Notes under the pieces: model-generated
What the model was told of the DNA's origin: nothing
The model's database searches: none
What the model saw: only the letters and a program-made list of their open reading frames with translations
Translations under genes and position numbers: made by a program
NCBI GenBank assembly: GCA_002684375.1
Contig: NYVC01000051.1
Coordinates: 20,288 to 26,172 of the forward strand
Direction: 5' to 3'
DNA length: 5,885 bases
DNA from: Marinovum sp.
GTDB lineage: Bacteria > Pseudomonadota > Alphaproteobacteria > Rhodobacterales > Rhodobacteraceae
Part shown: in pieces, positions 1 through 5,885 of the stretch
Numbering within the stretch: position 1 is the stretch's first letter
Layout of the letters: each line of letters starts with the position of its first letter

Positions 1-1
1 T

Positions 2-46
2 CTGGACTCGGCTGTTCTGAGCAACGCGCAAAGAAAGACTTTTTGA
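2..46 (+). CDS. possible 3' end of an upstream gene (partial)
   Basis: Frame 2 is open from the left edge and reads LDSAVLSNAQRKTF before a TGA at 44-46, one base ahead of the ATG at 48. A stop and start this close (TGACATG) is typical of genes in one operon, so these 14 codons could be the C-terminus of an upstream gene. The stretch is too short to recognise any family. Frame 1 is also open here and runs to a stop near 108, inside the next gene, so this call rests only on geometry and a plausible C-terminal composition. If it is wrong, bases 1-47 are simply the leader of the next gene. Confidence 0.3.
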   Translation: MDSAVLSNAQRKTF

Positions 47-47
47 C

Positions 48-557
48 ATGGCAGTGCCAGCCCATAAAGATGACTTGCGCGCCGCGATTGAGCGCAGTTT
101 TGAAGCTTTGATGTCAGACCTGCGCGCCGTGCCTGGCTCGTATGTGCGGCGTGCATCTTTGGATGGCCACGCAAAAGGCAGCTTGATAAGCACGAGTGAC
201 TTGGTTGCCTATCTGATCGGTTGGAATACGCTGGTGCTGAAGTGGTTGGACTATTCAGAGGCCGGGCGCGCAATTGAGTTCCCCGAGACAGGTTATAAAT
301 GGAACCAATTGGGTCAACTGGCGCAAAAGTTCTATGCCGATTACGCAGATCTGGACTATCCCAGTTTGCTATCGGCTCTGGACGCTGCGAAAATCCGGAT
401 TGTGGATCAAGTGAATATCCGTAGCAACGCCCAACTGTACGGACAGCTTTGGTATGGCAAACACACAATGGGGCGGATGATCCAACTCAATACCGCCGCG
501 CCTTACAAAAATGCGACGGCTCGGCTGCGCCGCTCGCGCAAAACGCAAGCGTGCTGA
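48..557 (+). CDS. ClbS/DfsB-family (DUF1706) four-helix bundle protein
   Basis: This 169-residue cytosolic protein belongs to the ClbS/DfsB (DUF1706) family. The founding member ClbS protects colibactin-producing E. coli by opening the reactive cyclopropane of the genotoxin. Most other members are uncharacterised. The family signature is visible throughout: an N-terminal MAVPAHKDDLRAAIE start, DLVAYLIGW at residues 51-59, FPETGYKWNQLGQLAQKFY at about 78-96, and YGQLWYGKHTMGRMIQ at 131-146 followed by NTAAPYKNATARLRR. The length matches the family. The ATG at 48 is chosen because the family normally begins M-x-V/I-P at this point; the upstream SD is weak (AAGAAAG). There is no signal peptide or membrane segment. 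It may be coupled to a gene ending at base 46 and converges on the phzF-like gene. Family membership is secure; the substrate is unknown, and cyclopropane hydrolysis is only a possibility. Confidence 0.9.
   Translation: MAVPAHKDDLRAAIERSFEALMSDLRAVPGSYVRRASLDGHAKGSLISTSDLVAYLIGWNTLVLKWLDYSEAGRAIEFPETGYKWNQLGQLAQKFYADYADLDYPSLLSALDAAKIRIVDQVNIRSNAQLYGQLWYGKHTMGRMIQLNTAAPYKNATARLRRSRKTQAC
531..551 (-). terminator. weak hairpin candidate at the convergent clbS/phzF junction
   Basis: On the minus strand CGCTTGCG-TTTTG-CGCGAGCG can fold into an 8-bp stem with one T-G wobble and a 5-nt loop. On the plus strand the same bases leave a C-A mismatch, so the fold is better in transcripts coming from the phzF-like gene. 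It lies about 40 bases past that gene's stop and inside the last codons of the clbS-like gene. No clear U-tract follows on the minus strand, so it is not a standard intrinsic terminator. The 34-base gap between the two stop codons holds nothing better. Confidence 0.2.
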
Positions 558-591
558 CACCCGACTATCTGCCTTTTGCCGCGCCATGCAT

Positions 592-1431
592 TTACAACAA
601 CTGCCCCTCCATCACCGCAACAGCGCTGCCGCCAATGGTGACCTGTTCGACCTGGGCGTCGACCTCTATGCAGCTGGGGCGGCCCATGTCGTCGCCTTGA
701 CGGATAATAAACTCTTGTGGCGCTGACGTGCATTTGACGAGCAAGGCGCCCAAGGTCGCCGCGGCACTGCCAGTGGCGGCATCTTCGGGGATATTATCTA
801 ACGGATCAAACATGCGTGCGAAAATAACCCCGTCACCGCGGGTATAGACATGCTGGGCAAATCGACCGGCATGGGGATATTTTGTGGCAAAGCGCCGCAA
901 CGCCTCAATGTTGGGCTTGGCGGATGAAAGCGTGGTGCGATCACGGACTTCGGTTATCGTGAACTGGATACCTAAAGTGGCGGTTGTGGGTCGATGGGTG
1001 TGCAAAACGATATCCGATACGGTGAGACCAAGCACATCTGCTACATCAGCCACCTGAGGTTCGACCAGTATCTTGAGAGGCACCTGCGTGCTAAATCGGG
1101 CGCTCTGCTTAGTGGCGTGACAGGCGATGGGCCCGACCCCAAGCTCGAGGGTCATGTGCGGCCCGAGCCCCTGTCGGGCCAGCGCGATCGCAGTGCCGAT
1201 GGTTGGATGACCGGCAAAGGGAAGTTCTGATAAGGGCGAAAATATCCGAATTTTCGCGGTGTGATCGGGGTTGTCCGGTGGCAGAACAAAGGTTGTTTCT
1301 GAAAAATTAAATTCGCGGGCAATGCGTTGAAAATCGCCCTCAGGCACGTCCGCAGCATCGGGGATTATTGCCAGTGGATTGCCGCCAAAACGGCTGTCGG
1401 TGAAAACGTCATACACAAAATACTTTGTCAT
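592..1431 (-). CDS. PhzF-family isomerase/epimerase-like protein
   Basis: This 279-residue protein belongs to the PhzF family, two-lobed cytosolic enzymes with a diaminopimelate-epimerase-like fold. PhzF itself isomerises trans-2,3-dihydro-3-hydroxyanthranilate in phenazine synthesis; most relatives, such as E. coli YddE, have no known substrate. Visible motifs are YDVFTDSRFGGNPLAI near the N-terminus (7-22), FNFSETTFV with the catalytic glutamate at residue 45 exactly as in PhzF, SPLSELPFAGHPTIGTA with His75, and PEDAATGSAAATLGA (215-229), where Asp217 and Ser222 match the Asp/Ser pair of the second half-site. The active site therefore looks intact. The ATG at 1431 is chosen because MTKYFVYDVF is the usual family start and AAGG lies 7 bases upstream; an upstream TTG at 1494 would add 21 unlike residues. 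No phenazine genes are nearby, so a phenazine role is unlikely. Confidence 0.93.
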   Translation of the reverse strand: MTKYFVYDVFTDSRFGGNPLAIIPDAADVPEGDFQRIAREFNFSETTFVLPPDNPDHTAKIRIFSPLSELPFAGHPTIGTAIALARQGLGPHMTLELGVGPIACHATKQSARFSTQVPLKILVEPQVADVADVLGLTVSDIVLHTHRPTTATLGIQFTITEVRDRTTLSSAKPNIEALRRFATKYPHAGRFAQHVYTRGDGVIFARMFDPLDNIPEDAATGSAAATLGALLVKCTSAPQEFIIRQGDDMGRPSCIEVDAQVEQVTIGGSAVAVMEGQLL

Positions 1432-1681
1432 AATATAACCTTGATAAGGGTTGTGTTCGGTTTCTATTGGATGATGTAAAATCGAAGACCGCAAGTCTTG
1501 AAATCAAAAAACCTTCCCAAACGTTAGCCGGTATCGCTCAGGCTTTCCAGACCTGATTACCACTGACAGACCCCGCTGGCGCCGTGTAGAACAAGCGGAG
1601 TGCATCGCTCTGAGAATAGTGGTGTTATGACATCCGTGTTAAACGCTTGACCTTGTGCCGGAGCTGCTGTCCTGTGCGTCG
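1432..1681. other. divergent intergenic region between phzF-like and eamA genes
   Basis: These 250 bases carry no convincing gene and must hold the 5' regions of both flanking, divergently transcribed genes. A 5-bp inverted repeat AAGAC-CGCAA-GTCTT lies at 1485-1499, about 55 bases ahead of the phzF-like start, and could be a small operator or chance. A modest sigma70-like pair facing the permease is listed separately. An inverted pair ACCACT/AGTGGT (1559-1564 and 1618-1623) is too far apart to be a convincing hairpin. No recognisable riboswitch, tRNA or regulator gene is seen. Confidence 0.6.
1563..1592 (+). promoter_or_regulatory. candidate sigma70 promoter for the eamA gene
   Basis: CTGACA (5 of 6 to TTGACA) is followed after 18 bases by TAGAAC (4 of 6 to TATAAT). 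The predicted start would fall near 1600, giving a leader of about 80 bases before the ATG at 1682. The match is moderate and such pairs arise by chance, so this is only the best candidate in the gap. Confidence 0.25.
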
Positions 1682-2599
1682 ATGTCAAAAAAAGACAAAC
1701 TAGATTTTGCCGGTGTGATCATGTTGGTGGGCTTTGCGCTTTTGCTGGCCTTTAATCAGGTTGTGATCAAGATAACCAATGGCGGGTTTCAACCGGTCTT
1801 TTCGGCTGGCATCAGATCTGTGTTGGCGCTTTTCGTTCTGCTTGGTTGGATGCGTCTGACTGGCAAGCCGATTGTCTTGTCCCGGCATGTGCTGCGTTCG
1901 GGGATCGGCATCGGGCTGTTGTTTGCACTTGAGTTTGTCTTATTATTTATAGCGCTTGATCTTACCACCGTGTCGCGCGTCGGCATTATTTTCTATACCA
2001 TGCCCGTGTGGCTGGCATTGGCGGGACATTTTTATTTGCCAGGCGGGCGCCTGCAAGGCGCGTCCGTGTTGGGCCTGGTACTGGCGACGGCGGGGGTGAT
2101 TTGGGCGATTGGCAACCGCTCAGAGGGTCAGCAGGCTTCTTGGGTTGGTGACCTGGCAACGCTTGCGGCGGCATGGTGCTGGGCTGGCATCGCGTTGACA
2201 GCCCGCACCACGCGTTTGGCGCAAATTTTACCAGAACAGCAGCTGTTGTGGCAATTGGCTGTCTCTGCCCCGGTGCTTTTATTGGTGTCTGCGGGCTTTG
2301 GGCCGGCGTTGCGCGACCTGCAGGAGATTCATATTGCCGGATTGCTCTTTCAATCCACTGCGGTTGCCTGTTTTGGGTTTCTGGCGTGGTTTTGGCTGCT
2401 TAAACAATATCCTACCTCGGGTGTCGCCTCGTTTAGTTTCCTGTCGCCGGTCTTTGCTGTAATTATGGGATGGTTGTTTCTTGGTGAGCAGATCGGACTG
2501 GAAATCTATATCGCACTCGGGCTTGTTTGCCTGGGGTTGATCTTGATCAATAAAAAACCTGCGGGTCATCGGCCAGCTGAGGCCGGCGAAGACGATTAA
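1682..2599 (+). CDS. EamA/DMT-superfamily permease (drug/metabolite transporter)
   Basis: This 305-residue inner-membrane protein is built as two EamA repeats giving about ten transmembrane helices. Repeat one spans roughly residues 11-143, starting GVIMLVGFALLLAFNQVVIK and passing through YTMPVWLALAGHFYLPGGR at 105-123. Repeat two spans roughly 156-290 and ends with the signature SPVFAVIMGWLFLGEQI (255-271). The helices are joined by short polar loops, and the last 15 residues are a charged tail. Family members usually export amino acids, metabolites or drugs, and the substrate cannot be read from sequence. The ATG at 1682 is preferred because SKKDKLDFAG leads straight into helix 1. A GTG at 1655 would add nine residues (MPELLSCAS) of no obvious role; neither start has a strong SD (GGAG at 1660-1663 lies too far from 1682). 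It stands alone on this strand, since the next gene has its own promoter. Confidence 0.9.
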   Translation: MSKKDKLDFAGVIMLVGFALLLAFNQVVIKITNGGFQPVFSAGIRSVLALFVLLGWMRLTGKPIVLSRHVLRSGIGIGLLFALEFVLLFIALDLTTVSRVGIIFYTMPVWLALAGHFYLPGGRLQGASVLGLVLATAGVIWAIGNRSEGQQASWVGDLATLAAAWCWAGIALTARTTRLAQILPEQQLLWQLAVSAPVLLLVSAGFGPALRDLQEIHIAGLLFQSTAVACFGFLAWFWLLKQYPTSGVASFSFLSPVFAVIMGWLFLGEQIGLEIYIALGLVCLGLILINKKPAGHRPAEAGEDD

Positions 2600-2633
2600 T
2601 GCTTCGGCGTCGGCGATTTGTTGCGCTTGTGTT

Positions 2634-2662
2634 TTGACGCTTGGAGTTTGCCTGCCTATAAG
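2634..2662 (+). promoter_or_regulatory. strong sigma70-type promoter for the PBP1A gene
   Basis: TTGACG at 2634-2639 (5 of 6 to the -35 consensus) and TATAAG at 2657-2662 (5 of 6 to the -10 consensus) are separated by exactly 17 bases. Transcription should begin near 2669-2670, giving a leader of about 20 bases that contains the GAGGG ribosome site at 2680-2684. Position, spacing and orientation all fit the PBP1A gene starting at 2689. It implies that PBP1A, and probably prfB after it, is expressed independently of the permease upstream. Confidence 0.7.
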
Positions 2663-2688
2663 GGGCCTCAACAATAACAGAGGGCGAT

Positions 2689-5325
2689 GTGCTCAGATTT
2701 ATTTTCTCTGTATGCGGCGCGATTTTCAGCGCTGTCACCTTGGCCGTGATGATGATGGCTTTGACCATCGGAGCGGTGTTCTGGATGTATGGACGTGACC
2801 TGCCAAGCCATGCCTCTTTGGCGCAATATAAACCTGCCACGATTAGCCGAATTTATTCCACAGAAGGTAATATCATTGACGAATTTGCCAAACAGCGACG
2901 TTTGTTTACGGCGTCTGACAAAATCCCGGATCTGATAAAACAGGCATTTATTTCCGCAGAAGACAAGAATTTCTATTCTCATAAAGGCTATGATGCACGT
3001 GGCATTCTGTCGGCGGCCATTGATGCTGTGCGTTCAAAGGGGCGCAATGTGCGCGGTGCGTCTACGATCACCCAGCAGGTGATGAAGAATTTCCTGCTGT
3101 CGGGCGACCGGCGCGCCGAACGCAAGATCAAAGAGATCATTCTGGCGACGCGGCTGGAGAATACTTTAAACAAAGAGCGTATTCTGGAGCTTTATCTGAA
3201 CGAGATTTTTCTCGGGCAAAACTCCTATGGGGTGACGGCTGCGGCGCAAACCTATTTCAACAAAACGCTAGACGAATTGGTCCCGCACGAGGCCGCGTTT
3301 CTGGCCTCATTGCCGAAAGCGCCAAGCGATTTCCATCCGGTTCGGCGTAAAGAGCGGGTAACCAACCGACGCAATTTTGTGCTGAAGGAAATGTTTGAGA
3401 ACGGTTATATTTCACAAGCGACCTATGAGGTAGAACGCAGCCTGCCACTGCGCTCGGTGCAAAATGGCGATTTCGAAGGCTTTAAAGCTGCCCTGCCGCC
3501 GCGGGATTATTTTACCGATGAAATCCGGCGACAATTGAGCCGAGATTTTGGTGAGGGTGAGTTCTTTTCAGGCGGCTTTACAGTCCGTGCGACAATTGAC
3601 CGACAGATGCAGCAGGTGGCAGCCAAGGCCCTACAACGCCAGTTAGAGGAGTATGACCGCGCCAGTGGTGTTTGGCGTGGCAGCGGCTTAACGATTGACC
3701 CCTCTGAGTTGAACGACGAAGCAAAGTGGCGCGCGGCGCTGGCGAAAACTCAGATAAGTCGGGATGTGTTTTTAACACATAAATGGCGTCCTGCGGTTGT
3801 TTTGATGGTGAGCAAGCTGAACGCCCGTGTCGGCATCGAAGGTGTCGAAGAGGATGAAGACGGTCATTGGATTGTTGCCAAAGACGTCCGTTGGGCGGCC
3901 AAAAAGCGCGAAAATGGTAAAGTTGGACCCGCAGCGAAATCGGCGGGCGATCTTCTCAGCGTCGGGGATGTGGTTTTGGTGCGTAAGATGACCCGTGATG
4001 CCGACGGTAGTTTCCTGCGTTGGAGTTTGCGGCAAATTCCCGAAATCCAGGGTGCTTTTGTCGCGATGGATGTCAACAACGGCCGGGTGATCGCGATGCA
4101 GGGTGGCTTTAGCTATCAGCATTCTGTTTTCAACCGTGCGACCCAGGCCAAGCGCCAGCCGGGGTCTAATTTCAAGCCCTTTGTCTATGCTGCTGCGTTG
4201 GACAGCGGCTATTCACCCGCCACGATTGTGATTGATGCGCCGATCGAAGTGAACACGCCTCAAGGGGTCTGGTCGCCAAAAAATTCGTCTACCAAGTTTT
4301 ATGGTGCCACGCCGCTGCGAACCGGTATTGAGCAGTCGCGCAACCTGATGACGGTGCGGTTGGCGCGTGAAATGGGGTTGGATCTGATTGCGGATTACGC
4401 CGAGAGATTTGGCGTCTACGATCACATGGACCGGTTTCTTGCCAATGCGTTGGGGGCGCAGGAAACCACGCTTTACCGTGTGGTATCCGCCTACGCGATG
4501 TTTGCAAATGGTGGAGAGCGGGTACAGCCTACTTTGATTGACCGGGTGCAGGATCGGTATGGCAACACAGTTTACCGGCATGACCAGCGACGGTGCCTTG
4601 ACTGTGGGGATGCCCGTCTGGGTGAGATGTTGGGGCCGCAGATCGTATCGGATCGGGAAAGGGTGATGGATGCAATTACCGCCTATCAACTGACTTCGAT
4701 GATGGAAGGCACGATCACGCGGGGCACGGCGCAGGGGGTAATTGACCTATCGGTACCGGTGGCGGGAAAAACTGGCACCACCAATGATGCGCGCGACGTC
4801 TGGTTTACCGGCTTTACCTCTAATATTGTTGCCGGGTGTTATATCGGATATGACCAGCCTCGGTCTTTGGCCAAGGGGTCTTACGGTGGCAGCATGTGCG
4901 GACCCGTATTTCAGACTTTTATGACTGAGGCGATCGAAGTGTTTGGTGGTGGCGATTTCAAGGTACCTGAAGGGGGCACCTTCATAAATATTGATCGCTT
5001 TAACGGCGCCCGTCTGGCCGATGATGCTGAGGGGGATAACGTGGTTGCGGAATTTTTTCGCGATGGGGAGGATCCGATTTTTGGTGTGGCCTTTGATGGC
5101 GGGTTTGCCATGGGCGGCGATTTTGAAGTGGGCGTGATGGATGAAGGTTTGGGGTTGTTGACAGACGCAGACGATCCGGAGGCGCCGCCAACTTCTGCGC
5201 CACAAGTGTCTGTTCCTCTAAACGATCCCGAGGGAGCGACGGGGGCTGATCCCGAAACCGAACTTGACCAGCGGCTTGAGCCGAAGGCCAGTTTTGGCTC
5301 AATGAGCTCGGGTGGGCTGTACTGA
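2689..5325 (+). CDS. mrcA: bifunctional class A penicillin-binding protein 1A
   Basis: This 878-residue inner-membrane enzyme polymerises lipid II glycan strands and cross-links the peptides in the periplasm. A short cytoplasmic start and one membrane anchor (about residues 5-33) lead into the GT51 transglycosylase, with SAEDKNFYSHKG carrying catalytic Glu91, RGASTITQQVMKN (122-134), RKIKEI (145-150) and ILELYLNEIFLG (165-176). An OB-like domain of the PBP1A type fills roughly 328-450. The transpeptidase follows, with the SxxK serine in PGSNFKPF (Ser493, Lys496), SRN at 550-552 and AGKTGTTND (KTG 694-696), so both activities look intact. The start is GTG at 2689 with GAGGG five bases upstream; an ATG at 2687 overlaps it out of frame and gives only about 20 codons. 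From about residue 806 an acidic, Pro-rich tail of some 70 residues extends past the catalytic core. A CLDC pair sits at 636-639. A strong promoter precedes it, and prfB follows after 66 bp. The symbol ponA is also used. Confidence 0.97.
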   Translation: MLRFIFSVCGAIFSAVTLAVMMMALTIGAVFWMYGRDLPSHASLAQYKPATISRIYSTEGNIIDEFAKQRRLFTASDKIPDLIKQAFISAEDKNFYSHKGYDARGILSAAIDAVRSKGRNVRGASTITQQVMKNFLLSGDRRAERKIKEIILATRLENTLNKERILELYLNEIFLGQNSYGVTAAAQTYFNKTLDELVPHEAAFLASLPKAPSDFHPVRRKERVTNRRNFVLKEMFENGYISQATYEVERSLPLRSVQNGDFEGFKAALPPRDYFTDEIRRQLSRDFGEGEFFSGGFTVRATIDRQMQQVAAKALQRQLEEYDRASGVWRGSGLTIDPSELNDEAKWRAALAKTQISRDVFLTHKWRPAVVLMVSKLNARVGIEGVEEDEDGHWIVAKDVRWAAKKRENGKVGPAAKSAGDLLSVGDVVLVRKMTRDADGSFLRWSLRQIPEIQGAFVAMDVNNGRVIAMQGGFSYQHSVFNRATQAKRQPGSNFKPFVYAAALDSGYSPATIVIDAPIEVNTPQGVWSPKNSSTKFYGATPLRTGIEQSRNLMTVRLAREMGLDLIADYAERFGVYDHMDRFLANALGAQETTLYRVVSAYAMFANGGERVQPTLIDRVQDRYGNTVYRHDQRRCLDCGDARLGEMLGPQIVSDRERVMDAITAYQLTSMMEGTITRGTAQGVIDLSVPVAGKTGTTNDARDVWFTGFTSNIVAGCYIGYDQPRSLAKGSYGGSMCGPVFQTFMTEAIEVFGGGDFKVPEGGTFINIDRFNGARLADDAEGDNVVAEFFRDGEDPIFGVAFDGGFAMGGDFEVGVMDEGLGLLTDADDPEAPPTSAPQVSVPLNDPEGATGADPETELDQRLEPKASFGSMSSGGLY

Positions 5326-5362
5326 CCTTGTCGAGACCGCGCGGCTGGTTTATCACCGCGTC

Positions 5363-5392
5363 ATGACATTTGAACGATCAAGGACCATCTGA
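5363..5392 (+). other. nine-codon upstream ORF ending in UGA on the prfB start
   Basis: ATG at 5363 opens MTFERSRTI and stops at TGA 5390-5392, whose last base is the A of the prfB ATG (TGATG). The prfB ribosome site AAGGA (5380-5384) lies inside it. The overlap is the classic geometry for translational coupling, and the stop is the codon RF2 decodes. No good SD precedes the ATG at 5363, so it may not be translated at all. A 5-bp hairpin CGCGG/CCGCG sits just upstream in the same 66-bp gap, with no T-run after it. Confidence 0.25.
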
Positions 5393-5885
5393 TGCGCGCA
5401 GATCTGCAAAACACCATCGCAGAGATTGAAAAATCTTTGCTTCTGTTGGGTCAGCGAATGGATTGGGACACTGCCGAGCATCGGCTCGAAGAGTTTAACG
5501 CTCGTGTCGAGGATCCCGATCTGTGGAGTGATGCGGCAAAAGCCCAAAAATTAATGCGTGAGCGGCAGGTTCTGGTTGATGCGATGGCCACGCATAAATC
5601 TATCAAGCAAGACTTGTCTGACACGGTCGAACTGATTGAATTGGGCGAGATGGAGGGCGATGAAGAGGTTGTCGCCGAAGCCGAAGAAAGCCTGATGGCA
5701 CTGGCCTTGACTGCGGCTGAAAAAGAACTTGAGGCCTTGCTCAACGGCGAGGCTGACAGCAATGATACGTTTCTTGAGATCCATTCGGGGGCCGGGGGCA
5801 CCGAGAGCTGTGACTGGGCCGCTATGCTGGCGCGGATGTATGTGCGCTGGGCCGAAAAGCGCGGCTATAACGTAGACATGCAATC
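5392..5885 (+). CDS. prfB: peptide chain release factor 2, 5' part (partial)
   Basis: The reading frame runs 164 codons and leaves the window at the right edge, less than half of the usual 360-375 residues. RF2 recognises UGA and UAA stop codons in the ribosomal A site and triggers peptide release. The N-terminal helical domain (about 1-110) contains RLEEFNARVEDPDLWSDA at 31-48, aligning with RLEEVNAELEQPDVWNEP of the E. coli protein. The PCRF core begins with FLEIHSGAGGTESCDWAAM at 127-145, then LARMYVRWAEKRGY at 146-159. The SPF codon-recognition and GGQ catalytic motifs lie beyond the edge. The ATG at 5392 has AAGGA seven bases upstream. The frame is continuous: where many bacterial prfB genes carry an in-frame UGA and +1 shift near codon 25, this gene reads QRMDWD (21-26) with no stop. 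It probably shares a transcript with PBP1A, since the gap is short and shows no terminator. Confidence 0.95.
   Translation, partial: MRADLQNTIAEIEKSLLLLGQRMDWDTAEHRLEEFNARVEDPDLWSDAAKAQKLMRERQVLVDAMATHKSIKQDLSDTVELIELGEMEGDEEVVAEAEESLMALALTAAEKELEALLNGEADSNDTFLEIHSGAGGTESCDWAAMLARMYVRWAEKRGYNVDMQ

Noticed and set aside
1432..1494. 21-residue N-terminal extension of the phzF-like protein from a TTG at 1494
   Set aside because: The extension does not resemble the family, begins with TTG without a clear SD and overlaps a palindrome, while the ATG at 1431 has AAGG at good spacing and gives the normal family N-terminus.
2600..2633. Intrinsic terminator after the permease
   Set aside because: I looked for a stem followed by a T-run in the 89-base gap; only a GCGTC/GACGC pair with a loop of more than 20 bases and no T-tail is present.
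2279..2674. 131-codon minus-strand frame across the end of the permease and the PBP1A promoter
   Set aside because: It is antisense to a well-supported EamA repeat, has no recognisable domain and runs through a strong promoter on the other strand.
4213..4689. 158-codon open frame on the minus strand inside PBP1A
   Set aside because: It is fully antisense to conserved transpeptidase motifs, its protein resembles no family I know and it lacks membrane or domain patterns; it is a shadow frame.
5326..5391. Terminator between PBP1A and prfB
   Set aside because: CGCGG/CCGCG can form a 5-bp stem with an 11-base loop but no T-run follows, so read-through into prfB is more likely.
5451..5801. Serine-rich 116-codon frame on the minus strand opposite prfB
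   Set aside because: The serine richness comes from the complement of Glu/Ala-type codons of the RF2 helical domain, which is clearly the real coding strand.
1..5885. Mobile elements, CRISPR arrays, tRNA genes
   Set aside because: No transposase-like frame, regularly spaced repeat or tRNA-like fold was found by reading both strands; the gaps are short and accounted for.

Overview
The window reads as a chromosomal segment of an alphaproteobacterium, most likely of the Rhodobacterales/roseobacter group. This is inferred from the class A penicillin-binding protein, whose sequence style closely matches what I know of roseobacter PBP1A, and from its placement directly ahead of prfB. No rRNA, tRNA, insertion sequence, CRISPR array or phage gene was seen.

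Layout, left to right. Bases 2-46 may be the last codons of an upstream gene whose stop lies one base before the next start (TGACATG). Bases 48-557 (+) encode a ClbS/DfsB-family (DUF1706) four-helix-bundle protein, the family of the colibactin self-resistance protein. Converging on it, 592-1431 (-) encodes a PhzF-family isomerase/epimerase-like protein with an intact catalytic Glu45. A non-coding gap of about 250 bp (1432-1681) separates this from a divergently oriented ten-helix EamA/DMT-family permease at 1682-2599 (+). An 89-bp gap then holds a near-consensus sigma70 promoter (TTGACG, 17 bp, TATAAG). This drives the large bifunctional PBP1A peptidoglycan synthase at 2689-5325 (+). After a further 66 bp comes the 5' part of prfB (peptide chain release factor 2), which runs off the right edge.

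The right half is conserved housekeeping: cell-wall synthesis followed by translation termination, probably partly co-transcribed. The left half (clbS-like, phzF-like, eamA) looks accessory: a putative electrophile/genotoxin-protection protein, a small-molecule isomerase-like enzyme and a metabolite exporter-like permease. Whether these three work together is speculation, since they lie on different strands and share no visible operon. I see no convincing novel multi-gene system. The most interesting leads are the ClbS homologue and its neighbours, and the start region of prfB. The latter lacks the classical in-frame UGA recoding site but is preceded by a nine-codon ORF ending in UGA that overlaps the prfB start codon.
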